From Terriglobia bacterium (lineage in GTDB: Bacteria > Acidobacteriota > Terriglobia > Terriglobales > Acidobacteriaceae), in contig JAIQEY010000057.1 of NCBI GenBank assembly GCA_020073565.1, forward strand, positions 1-33,475: a DNA stretch of 33,475 nt, in the 5' to 3' direction. A program made the translations under genes and the position numbers. The number at the start of each line of letters is the position of its first letter. Within the stretch, counting starts at the first letter, position 1. This document shows, in pieces, positions 25,875 through 32,896 of this stretch. The notes below the pieces were generated by a model, which did not search any database, was not told where the DNA came from, and worked only from the letters and a program-made list of their open reading frames with translations.

Positions 25875-25959
25875 CGGTTAGCGCGCCCCCCTCCATGTAG
25901 GCATGGCACACCGTGCCTAGATGAAGGGGGAGGTTCGGGTTCAAATCCCGAGTGGGCCA
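25860..25959 (+). tRNA. tRNA-like gene with a 35-nt anticodon loop (28-nt insertion)
   Basis: The acceptor stem GGCTCAC (25860-25866) pairs with GTGGGCC (25952-25958), with one U-G wobble. T8 is present. The D arm GCGT-AACGGTTA-GCGC has A14, G18G19 and A21. The anticodon stem CCCCC (25886-25890) pairs with GGGGG (25926-25930). The variable loop is AGGT. The T arm is TCGGG-TTCAAAT-CCCGA. The discriminator base is A and CCA is not encoded. The anticodon loop is 35 nt instead of 7. Inside it TAGGCATGG (25898-25906) pairs with CCGTGCCTA (25911-25919) around CACA. Removing 28 nt after C34 would leave CTCTGAA, a tRNA-Gln(CUG) loop; other cut points would give CCG or CCA anticodons. As it stands it cannot decode normally. 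It may be a pseudo-tRNA, an intron-bearing tRNA, or a tRNA mimic. Confidence 0.68.
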
Positions 25960-26397
25960 TCTTTGCTTGAGGGGAAAACGTCCCAAGAAAGCTTCAGACT
26001 TCGCAAATCCGGGCGAACGGTCGGCTGACTGTCGGTCAGTCGAAAATGCCTCGCGCACTCCGTTGCGAATTCCACTGAATGCCTCCTGTGTGCTGACTCC
26101 CAATACCTAACAACCATCCCGCGCTTTTCAACGGAAGGCTACGCCGTCTTTTTCCCCACTTCGCCCTCCTCCGGGTGGACGCCGCTTGGCCGCGGCTCCG
26201 ACGGGCGTTTCGGACTGCGCCGGTTTCGCGCCAAACCATAAATCCAAAGCGGTTTGTCACGAACCGCGCTTTCCCTCACGCCCTGCCACCCTCCCCCGGC
26301 CTCCGTTCTGCCCTTTGCCCCGTTCCGCCTTGTTTTTTCCCGCTGCCGCTCTAGTGAAGAAAAAAACAAGCCGGAAACGGCGCGAAAGGGAAAAACA
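25960..26397. other. Gene-free leader region before ardC
   Basis: No gene is supported in these 438 bases. Open frames on both strands have biased composition and no recognisable motif. The right two thirds is GC-rich and pyrimidine-rich on the plus strand and ends in a large inverted repeat beside the ardC start. It is the transition between the defence genes and the ardC segment. Confidence 0.55.
26319..26380 (+). promoter_or_regulatory. Imperfect inverted repeat just upstream of ardC
   Basis: The left arm, ending in CTTGTTTTTT (26329-26338), pairs with the right arm AAAAAACAAG (26361-26370). Outside this 10-bp core the arms continue as CCGTTCCG-C on the left and CCGGAAACGG on the right, giving roughly 18 pairs with small mismatches. 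The 22-base centre and the position 17 bases before the ATG suggest a leader hairpin or operator that could control ardC. A Rho-independent terminator is less likely because the T tract is in the left arm and the right arm ends in G/C. Confidence 0.5.
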
Positions 26398-27237
26398 ATG
26401 AAGTTAGAAGACATCAAGAACAAAACCAAAGACGCAGTCGATTACCTCGTCCAGTCGCTGGAGTCCGGGCACAGCGAAGTGCTCACCCAATACCTCGGCG
26501 CCATGGCCCGATTCCATACCTACTCCTTCGGCAATGTGATGTTGATTGCCAGACAGAAACCCGACGCCAGCAATGTGGCCGGGATTCGCACGTGGAACTC
26601 GCTTGGCCGCTTCGTCAAACGCGGGGAAAAAGGGATTCTCATTCTGGCTCCCATGGTCGGCAAGAAGCGCACCGAGAACGAAGGCACGGAGCAGACCGTA
26701 GATGCGAAGGGAACCGAGTCCACGCTGTTTGGATTCCGCGCGGTGTACGTGTTCGACATCACCCAGACCGAAGGCAAGGAACTTCCCACGCTCACCGAAG
26801 TGCAGGGCGACGTGAGCGGCTACCGCGAACGGCTCGTCCAGTTTGTCGCATCGCAAGGCATCGAGCTGAATTATTCCGAGCGGATTGGCCCCGCCAAGGG
26901 CTTATCCCACGGCGGAAAAATCACCCTCCTGCTTGGCATGCAGCCCGCCGAGGAATTTTCCACGCTCGTCCATGAGATCGGCCACGAGATGCTCCATCGT
27001 GGCGACCGTCGCACCCTCACCACCAAACAAGTCCGCGAAACCGAAGCCGAAGCCGTGGCCTTTGTGGTTTGCCAGTCCGTCGGCCTCCGAACGGGAACCG
27101 CATCCGCCGACTACATCCAGCTTTGGCATGGAGACGCCAATCTCCTCCGCGAAAGTCTGGAAGCCGTTCAACAGACCGCTGCCGTGATCCTCGGGGGCAT
27201 TGCCCCCGAGCCAGCGGTGGCGACCGCAGCCGCATAA
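26398..27237 (+). CDS. ardC: ArdC-type antirestriction protein with zinc metalloprotease domain
   Basis: This protein has 279 residues from ATG 26398, preceded by GAAAGGGAAA; an ORF extension upstream is low-complexity and unlikely. The N-terminal 120 residues match the ArdC ssDNA-binding domain, with YLGAMARFHTYSFGNVMLIA and GIRTWNSLGRFVKRGEKGI. The C-terminal part carries HEIGHE at residues 192-197 and an EAEAVAFVV segment with E218 as the likely third zinc ligand, as in IrrE/ImmA-like metalloproteases. ArdC proteins are carried by conjugative plasmids and islands and protect incoming DNA from restriction. The location next to several restriction and abortive systems suggests it came in with a mobile element. 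It stands alone on its strand, with the hairpin leader upstream. Confidence 0.88.
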   Translation: MKLEDIKNKTKDAVDYLVQSLESGHSEVLTQYLGAMARFHTYSFGNVMLIARQKPDASNVAGIRTWNSLGRFVKRGEKGILILAPMVGKKRTENEGTEQTVDAKGTESTLFGFRAVYVFDITQTEGKELPTLTEVQGDVSGYRERLVQFVASQGIELNYSERIGPAKGLSHGGKITLLLGMQPAEEFSTLVHEIGHEMLHRGDRRTLTTKQVRETEAEAVAFVVCQSVGLRTGTASADYIQLWHGDANLLRESLEAVQQTAAVILGGIAPEPAVATAAA

Positions 27238-27393
27238 CCAAAAACCATCGGGACTTTTAGCGCTCACGCCCGACGTGTGCGCCGATGTCCCCCAACCGAC
27301 GAGAAAATCAATGAAACATCGCGTCTCTGGAGAAACTAGCAGTAGGAGGACACGCCGACGTTCTCCTCGATGGCGCATCGTTGATGCTCGTGT

Positions 27394-28017
27394 CTACTTG
27401 TCGGACGCCGCGGTGATTTGCCGCGCGAGGAACCTCAAGGACGCTGAATTCATGCAATAGCGCAGACCCGTAGGTTCAGGACCATCGTCGAATACGTGTC
27501 CCAAATGTGCGTCGCATTCGGTGCACGAGACAGCCGTTCGGACCATGCCCAAGCTGGCGTCGCGCGTGGTTCGGACGTTTTCAGGCGCGATCGGAGCCCA
27601 GAAGCTCGGCCAACCCGTTCCGGAATCGAACTTCGTGTCCGAGATGAACAGTGCATTGTCACAGCAGATACAGCGATAAAGACCCTTCTCGTGGAGGTTC
27701 CAGTACTGCCCGGAGTAGGCCAACTCGGTGTCAGCCTGACGGGTGATCGAGAAGACGCCTCGCGAAAGTTGCTTGCGCCATTCCTCTTCCGTCTTCACCA
27801 CCTTCGGTACGTGGACTGTCTTCAATCGCTCTCCCGAATCGGAAAATTCAACAATCGTAACTTCCTCGGGCCCGCCCTTGGCCGCGTTCGCGTGCGCCGT
27901 GCTTGGCCTTCGCAGTGACCATAAGATCGCGCCTGCAAGCGCCGACGCAGAAGTCAACAGAAACGTCCGTCGCCGGGCCACCGATCCCTCGGCTTTTTCA
28001 AGATCAGAATCGAACAT
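27394..28017 (-). CDS. msrB: Peptide-methionine (R)-S-oxide reductase MsrB, Tat-exported
   Basis: This 207-residue protein has an N-terminal twin-arginine signal: ARRRTFLLTSASALAG at residues 14-29, followed by hydrophobic residues. The MsrB domain starts at about residue 70. Zinc ligands are C116/C119 (CICC) and C165/C168 (CTEC). GTGWPSF is at 133-139, HLGHVFDDGP at 171-180, and the catalytic Cys is C188 in RYCMNSASLRF. The enzyme reduces methionine-R-sulfoxide in proteins. The signal implies a periplasmic or membrane-anchored form. It follows msrA by 21 bases on the same strand, so the pair repairs both sulfoxide stereoisomers outside the cytoplasm. The gene looks intact and is not part of the defence island. 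Confidence 0.95.
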   Translation of the reverse strand: MFDSDLEKAEGSVARRRTFLLTSASALAGAILWSLRRPSTAHANAAKGGPEEVTIVEFSDSGERLKTVHVPKVVKTEEEWRKQLSRGVFSITRQADTELAYSGQYWNLHEKGLYRCICCDNALFISDTKFDSGTGWPSFWAPIAPENVRTTRDASLGMVRTAVSCTECDAHLGHVFDDGPEPTGLRYCMNSASLRFLARQITAASDK

Positions 28018-28038
28018 GGTCGCTTTCTCCTTGAGGTC

Positions 28039-28701
28039 TTACTTACCCGTGTAGAGGTCCGGGAACTGTTCACGAAGGTGAGCAACTTTCGGCGCATCGT
28101 TGTACACGATGTATGGGTTGTTCGGATGGAGCGCGGCATAGTCCTGGTGGTACGCCTCGGCCGGATAGAAGCCCTTCAACGGAACGACCTGGGTCACGAT
28201 CGGGCGCTGGAAGACCCTGGCTTTGTCGAGTTGTGCGATGTACGCCTCGGCGATCCGCTTCTGCTCCTCGGTGCCATAGAAAATGGAGGAGCGATACTGG
28301 GTGCCCGAGTCGGGGCCCTGCCGGTTCAACTGCGTGGGGTCGTGGGCCACCGAAAAGAAGACACGAAGCAGTTGGCCGTAAGTGATCCTGGATGGATCGT
28401 AGGTAATCTGCACCGACTCCGCATGGCCGGTCTCGCCGGTGCTGACCAGTTCGTATTCCGCGGTCTTGGCCGAGCCTCCGGAGTATCCTGAGGTCGCGCG
28501 GATCACGCCCTTCGTGTGTTGGAATACGGCCTGAATTCCCCAGAAGCAGCCACCAGCGATGACCGCAGTCTGCTGACTGCTAGTCGACGCCATCGGCGCA
28601 TCGACAGTTGGGGTCGGAAGAGTGATATTCGCTCGGTCCCTTGCGCTGCAAGCGGTTACGCCGGCAAACGCCAGCGTCAAGATCATCGCCGACAGGCGCA
28701 A
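28039..28701 (-). CDS. msrA: Peptide-methionine (S)-S-oxide reductase MsrA, probable lipoprotein
   Basis: This protein has 220 residues from TTG 28701; ATG 28686 would give a shorter signal without the Arg. The N-terminus MRLSAMILTLAFAGVTAC has a lipobox-like end with C18 as the candidate lipidated residue. The catalytic motif GGCFWG has C52, and the family blocks TSGYSGG, GHAESVQITYDP and YHQDY follow. MsrA reduces methionine-S-sulfoxide. With the Tat-signalled msrB just downstream it forms an envelope protein-repair pair. About 180 bases separate it from the divergent DUF1223 gene, which is where the operon promoter should lie. Confidence 0.95.
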   Translation of the reverse strand: MRLSAMILTLAFAGVTACSARDRANITLPTPTVDAPMASTSSQQTAVIAGGCFWGIQAVFQHTKGVIRATSGYSGGSAKTAEYELVSTGETGHAESVQITYDPSRITYGQLLRVFFSVAHDPTQLNRQGPDSGTQYRSSIFYGTEEQKRIAEAYIAQLDKARVFQRPIVTQVVPLKGFYPAEAYHQDYAALHPNNPYIVYNDAPKVAHLREQFPDLYTGK

Positions 28702-28884
28702 AACAAGCTAGACATAACAAAACTCCTTGGCTCGCCAGGCAAAGCAAATGCCGAGGGCCGGTTTTGTTAGAGTCCGCTGAACGGCAAAAGTTACAGGTGT
28801 ACGACCCAAATCAGCGAAGGAACTGCGTAACTTTCATACCGGCTGGACATCCAATCAATAGGACACGAGGACAGAGCGAGAACA

Positions 28885-29688
28885 ATGAGAATTCCCGCTA
28901 TCACAGTGATGGTGGTTCTTTCGATCGGGGCCTGGATATTGGCCGTGGCACCGCAGTCTCTCCGTGGTTCAGATCCTGGATCGGGAGCCCGTACTCCGGT
29001 ACTGGTGGAACTCTTCACATCGGAGGGATGCTCCAGTTGTCCCCCAGCAGACAGGTTTCTACAAACGCTGGATGAACAACCCATAGCTGGCACGGAGATG
29101 ATTGTGCTCAGCGAACACGTCGATTACTGGAACCATATCGGCTGGAAGGACCCGTACTCTGCCAGCTTCTACAGTCAGAGGCAGAGTGCCTATGCCAAGC
29201 GCTTTGGCTTGGATAGCGTCTACACTCCGCAAATGGTGGTGGATGGTACCAGCGAATTTGTCGGCAGCAATTCTGGTCTGGCGGACAAGGCCTTTCGCAA
29301 GGCTTTGGGCGTTCCAAAGCTTCCGGTCCATTTATCCTCGATCTCTGCAGGCGCCTCGAATACCCTGCACGCTCATCTGGAAACCGGAGCACTCGATGCG
29401 TCCTTTGGCTCACGAGAAGCCGACGTGTACGTTGCAGTTGCTCTGAACCGCGCTGAATCGCAAGTGTCGGCGGGCGAGAACGCCGGCCACAGACTCGCGC
29501 ACGTGTCCGTGGTCAAAAGTCTTACAAAGGTCGGTGCGCTGAAGCAGGGGCAAGTTCTGGCGCAGGATGTTCAGCTCAAGTTGGAACTTGGGTCTGATCC
29601 GCGCAGTTTGCGGCTGATCGCGTTTGTTCAAGAGCCCCGGCAGGGTCGAGTGCTTGGAGCCGCTGTGATGCCGGTCACTGCGCAGTAG
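28885..29688 (+). CDS. DUF1223 secreted thioredoxin-fold protein
   Basis: This 267-residue protein has an N-terminal signal (MRIPAITVMVVLSIGAWILA). The hallmark VELFTSEGCSSCPPADRFL follows, with a CxxC pair at C49 and C52. HVDYWNHIGWKDPYS and the FVGSN region also match DUF1223. The family is predicted to have a thioredoxin-like fold and to act in the envelope; the true substrate is unknown to me. A redox role fits the methionine sulfoxide reductases that diverge from it. The stop is eight bases from the convergent MOSC gene end. ATG 28885 is the only good start. Confidence 0.9.
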   Translation: MRIPAITVMVVLSIGAWILAVAPQSLRGSDPGSGARTPVLVELFTSEGCSSCPPADRFLQTLDEQPIAGTEMIVLSEHVDYWNHIGWKDPYSASFYSQRQSAYAKRFGLDSVYTPQMVVDGTSEFVGSNSGLADKAFRKALGVPKLPVHLSSISAGASNTLHAHLETGALDASFGSREADVYVAVALNRAESQVSAGENAGHRLAHVSVVKSLTKVGALKQGQVLAQDVQLKLELGSDPRSLRLIAFVQEPRQGRVLGAAVMPVTAQ

Positions 29689-29696
29689 GAGCAACG

Positions 29697-30344
29697 TCAA
29701 GCAGGGCCCGTCCGCGCCCTCAGTGAGAGTTCGGCTTTCCAATTCTGCGGTAGTGCGCTTACGTTCATCGCTCGATGAATGAGTTCCGGATCGCGTGCTT
29801 GGCCAAGGTAGAGGCGCAAGATGTCCACAACCGAGACTCGATGGGGATCTCGACTCAAAATTTCAACCTCCGACCCCGCACGGACTTCTCCTTGCTCGAT
29901 AACCGAGAAGTAAAACCCGCTTCGTTGACTACTCAAGAAGAGCTTGATCATGTCGTCCCGGTCAAATCGCAAAGCCAGTTTGTAACAAGGCATACGGGGT
30001 TGGGTAACCATCAGAACCGCGGACCCGACTCTCAACCGATCACCGACACAGATCGCGTCCTCGGTCAAGCCCCTGGTCGTGAGGTTCTCGCCGAACTTGC
30101 CCCATGAGAACGGCACGTCTGGCAGCCTTTTCCGCCAGTATTTGTAGTGTTCCGCAGGGTACGCATATACGGCTTTCTCGGCTCCGCCGTGTACCGTGAG
30201 GTCCGCCTGCCGATCGTCGGCGAGATTCAGTTTGCTAATCGCCACCGGCCCATCCACTGGGTCTTTGAACATTCCGGTCTGGACCGTCATACCCTTCCAG
30301 ATAACTTCCCGGGGCAGTCCCACATTTACAGAAACGACTTGCAC
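29697..30344 (-). CDS. MOSC domain protein (YiiM-like)
   Basis: I start it at GTG 30344, preceded by GGAGA at a good distance and giving VQVVSVNVGLPREV, the usual family beginning; GTG 30362 would add six residues. The product has 215 residues. MOSC landmarks are ADLTVHGGAEKAVYAYP, HYKYWR, WGKFGENLTT and VTQPRMPCYKLALRF, with the conserved Cys in PRMPC that binds sulfur or the molybdenum cofactor. YiiM proteins are Moco-dependent N-hydroxylated substrate reductases or related sulfur carriers in the cytoplasm. The N-terminal beta-barrel domain of the longer mARC proteins is missing, as is normal for YiiM types. It is convergent with the DUF1223 gene. Confidence 0.93.
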   Translation of the reverse strand: MQVVSVNVGLPREVIWKGMTVQTGMFKDPVDGPVAISKLNLADDRQADLTVHGGAEKAVYAYPAEHYKYWRKRLPDVPFSWGKFGENLTTRGLTEDAICVGDRLRVGSAVLMVTQPRMPCYKLALRFDRDDMIKLFLSSQRSGFYFSVIEQGEVRAGSEVEILSRDPHRVSVVDILRLYLGQARDPELIHRAMNVSALPQNWKAELSLRARTGPA

Positions 30345-30465
30345 GAGGGTTCTCCGTGGCACGCAAGGCTGTAAGGCGTGGGCCGCCTCAGCCCGGCGGC
30401 CCTGCCTTGATTGTTTTCTTCGTGAGCCTCCGTTCCGATCAGGCTCTAGTCAGTGGATCACGTCT

Positions 30466-31341
30466 TCACGCAGCGCTGGACTGCGATGCTAGCTTGCGAT
30501 TGAGGAACTCCCGGATGGTGTCGGCAATCTCCCGATGATGGGTTTCCAGCGCGAAGTGACCGGTGTTGTAGAAGTGCACTTCGGAGTTCGGGTTATCGCG
30601 CTTGAAGGCCTCAGCTCCCGGCGGCAGAAAGAATGGGTCGTTCTTGCCCCAGACTGCGAGCAGTGGCGGCCGTTTTGCACGGAAATACTCTTGGAACTTC
30701 GGGTAGAGCGCCACGTTGCTGGCATAGTCCAGGAACAGGTCGAGCTGGATCTCATCATTGCCGGGCCGGGCCAGTAATGCAGAGTCAAGCTCGTATGCTT
30801 CCGGCGCTACAAGCGTCTCGTCCTGGACGCCGTAGAGGTATTGGGACTTGGTCGCCTCAGGCGTGAGGAAGTCACGTAAAGCAGCGCGGTTCTCGGGTGT
30901 TGGTTCCTTCCAGTATTTCTGGATCGGGTTCCAGCCTTGGCTCAACCCCTCCGCATACGCATTGCCATTCTGGGAGATGATAGCCGTGACCCGCTCTGGA
31001 TGCGCTAGCGCGAGGCGGAAGCCTACGGGTGCGCCGTAATCGAAGACGTAAATCGCGTAGCGTTCGATGCCGATGGTCTGGGTGAAGGTGTCGATGGCCT
31101 TGGCCAGTTGTGCAAACGTATAGCGGAACCGTTTTCGGTCGGGCGCATCCGAGAAGCCGAATCCCGGCAAATCGGGAGCGATCACATGGTAGCGGTCGGC
31201 TAGGACTGGAATGAGGTTGCGGAACATGTGCGACGACGTTGGAAAGCCGTGCAACAAGAGAATGGTTGGGGCAGTTTTCGGACCGGCTTCACGATAGAAG
31301 ATCTTGGCGCCGTCGACGATGGCATGTTGGTACCTGATCAT
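30466..31341 (-). CDS. Alpha/beta hydrolase with Asp nucleophile (epoxide hydrolase/dehalogenase-like)
   Basis: I start it at ATG 31341, which has GAGGAG ten or so bases upstream; the longer frame to 31542 runs through the promoter region and overlaps the divergent gene. The product has 291 residues. The oxyanion motif is HGFP at residues 31-34. The nucleophile elbow VFDYGAP carries D101, not Ser, which points to epoxide hydrolase or haloalkane/haloacetate dehalogenase relatives. The acid is D235 (GKNDPFF) and the base is H262 (GHFALE). A helical cap domain lies between about residues 125 and 215. The substrate cannot be read from sequence. It is divergent from a CGNR regulator across a palindromic site, so the regulator may control it. 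Confidence 0.9.
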   Translation of the reverse strand: MIRYQHAIVDGAKIFYREAGPKTAPTILLLHGFPTSSHMFRNLIPVLADRYHVIAPDLPGFGFSDAPDRKRFRYTFAQLAKAIDTFTQTIGIERYAIYVFDYGAPVGFRLALAHPERVTAIISQNGNAYAEGLSQGWNPIQKYWKEPTPENRAALRDFLTPEATKSQYLYGVQDETLVAPEAYELDSALLARPGNDEIQLDLFLDYASNVALYPKFQEYFRAKRPPLLAVWGKNDPFFLPPGAEAFKRDNPNSEVHFYNTGHFALETHHREIADTIREFLNRKLASQSSAA

Positions 31342-31430
31342 AAGGTGTCTCCTCAGAGAATTTGGTGCGGCAGCCTGATGCTGGTGCCGCTTTAGCAACG
31401 TTTTGCTCGTTCCTATCATCAGATGTACTA

Positions 31431-31455
31431 ACCGATAAAAAGATACATTATCGGT
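31431..31455. promoter_or_regulatory. Perfect 8-9-8 palindrome between hydrolase and CGNR genes
   Basis: ACCGATAA (31431-31438) and TTATCGGT (31448-31455) are exact reverse complements around a nine-base centre. The site lies in the shared 135-base divergent region, right before a consensus -10 box for the CGNR gene. It is an obvious operator for a dimeric regulator. The CGNR protein is the nearest candidate ligand (inference). Confidence 0.7.
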
Positions 31456-31457
31456 GT

Positions 31458-31463
31458 TATAAT
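31458..31463 (+). promoter_or_regulatory. Putative -10 box of the CGNR gene
   Basis: TATAAT matches the sigma-70 -10 consensus exactly and lies 13 bases before the ATG at 31477, so the transcript would be nearly leaderless. The -35 position (about 31435-31440) falls inside the palindrome and is not TTGACA-like. A bound regulator could therefore either block or replace -35 contacts. Confidence 0.5.
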
Positions 31464-31476
31464 CGAATAGGGAAAT

Positions 31477-32112
31477 ATGCGACAGCGTACGACAATCCCT
31501 GATTCCGACTGGAGAGACGGTTTTCTCTTCGTCGGCAACCATCTGACCTTGGATTTCTTGAATACGCGTCCGGTTCAGAATGGCGAGCCTCTGGAGTTGC
31601 TCTCTGATTTCAGCGCTCTCTTACGGTGGTTTCACGCGGCTGGGTTGTTGAGCATTCCAGAGATGGCGAACCTCCAACCTCAGGGAGGGTCAGTCGCCGC
31701 GCGCCGAACCCTGGACGCCATGCGACAACTTCGGGAGAAACTGAGAAAAGAGGTTCTTGCATGGGAAGGGGGTGCCCATCTCCATCGCTCCACCGTGGAG
31801 GAGCTGAATCAACTGATGGCGGCGTATCCCATGCTTAGCAAGTTACAGGCTAGCGGGAACGCCCCCTCTTGGGAGCTATGGTTCGAACCGCGCCAACCCG
31901 AAGACCTGTTCGCCCCGGTGGCAGACAGTGCGGCGAAATTGTTCGCAAGTGTGGATCATAATCGTGTCCGCAAGTGCGGACAGTGCGTTCTTCATTTCTA
32001 TGACACCAGCAAGAAAGGAACACGCCGCTGGTGCAGCATGCAACTGTGCGGAAACCGCCTCAAAGTCGCGGCCTACGCCGCTCGCCAACGCCTACATGCC
32101 AACAAGGAATAA
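31477..32112 (+). CDS. CGNR zinc-finger / ABATE-domain transcriptional regulator
   Basis: This 211-residue protein has an N-terminal ABATE (putative stress-induced regulator) domain, starting with FLFVGNHLTLDFLNTRP at residues 16-32. At the C-terminus it has a CGNR zinc finger: C167 and C170 (KCGQC), C186, and C191 in CGNR at 191-194, followed by AAYAARQR. CGNR proteins are predicted DNA-binding regulators. The divergent hydrolase and the palindrome between them fit a local regulator-target pair. GGGAAAT upstream of the ATG is a weak ribosome site, and the -10 box is very close. Confidence 0.92.
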   Translation: MRQRTTIPDSDWRDGFLFVGNHLTLDFLNTRPVQNGEPLELLSDFSALLRWFHAAGLLSIPEMANLQPQGGSVAARRTLDAMRQLREKLRKEVLAWEGGAHLHRSTVEELNQLMAAYPMLSKLQASGNAPSWELWFEPRQPEDLFAPVADSAAKLFASVDHNRVRKCGQCVLHFYDTSKKGTRRWCSMQLCGNRLKVAAYAARQRLHANKE

Positions 32113-32119
32113 GACACGA

Positions 32120-32689
32120 TCACCGGGAATGGAGTAACGATCGGCTTTCACCAGTGACAGGCGGCAAGCATCGATACCCCATGACCACTCGCCTAACCGG
32201 ATCGAGGCCCCGATCCGCTTCCTCGGATACCACAGCGGCCAACTCGGGACGCAGGGCCTCGTGGGGGATCTCCTCGAACCCCAGGCGTGCATAGAACGGA
32301 AGGTTCCAGGGCACGGCTCGAAACGTCGTCAGCGTCAGCATGATGTGCCCGCACAGGGTCGCCCACTCACAGACCTCTCGGACCAGCGCCGTGCCTACGC
32401 CTCGACGCCCGTGAGAGGGGTGGACGTCAATCTCTTCGAGATGGGGCAGGTCATCGGCGAGCATCTTCACCAATGCGAAGCCCACGGGGGTGTTCCCGGT
32501 CGAGGCCACCCACAGGCGCCCGTTGCGGACGGCATCGGCGAATGAGCGCTCATCCGTGGTCTCGGCCAGCACGGATTCCGGTGCGTAGCCCCTGAGCAGT
32601 TGGGCCGCCGCCACCTCGATCGCGGACAGCGCCGAAATGTGCTCAGCCCTAGCTGAACATATCGAGTAGCCTGATATCGTGAAGCCCAT
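32120..32689 (-). CDS. GNAT family N-acetyltransferase
   Basis: This protein has 189 residues from ATG 32689; a GTG directly before it is equally in frame. The acetyl-CoA site is the HPSHGRRGVGTALV segment (R95-R-G-V-G-T100), after the beta-4 strand LEEIDV. The late motif WNLPFYARLGFEE is typical of GNAT proteins. An N-terminal helix pair (ISALSAIEVAAAQLLRGYAP) precedes it. The substrate is unknown; relatives acetylate small molecules or protein N-termini. It is convergent with the CGNR gene, seven bases apart. Confidence 0.9.
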   Translation of the reverse strand: MGFTISGYSICSARAEHISALSAIEVAAAQLLRGYAPESVLAETTDERSFADAVRNGRLWVASTGNTPVGFALVKMLADDLPHLEEIDVHPSHGRRGVGTALVREVCEWATLCGHIMLTLTTFRAVPWNLPFYARLGFEEIPHEALRPELAAVVSEEADRGLDPVRRVVMGYRCLPPVTGESRSLLHSR

Positions 32690-32896
32690 CACGTCAGTCT
32701 GGTGATCGCCGCTTTTCCTGGGGTTTTGGTTCCATGTCCGATGCTTTGATCGTGCATTCGAGCCGATAGTGTGATGACTACCAAAATGATAAGTTTCACG
32801 GCTTCGGAGAAATCACGATTTCTTGGCCGACGTCAAAAGGAATCGGCGCGCCGTGACGGATCCCCATGGAAGGCCACACGGACGAGTCGATCGCCG

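Noticed and set aside
25056..25959. CRISPR array or repeat-spacer structure near the tRNA-like gene
   Set aside because: Only one hairpin is present and no direct repeats of regular spacing are seen here or elsewhere in the window.
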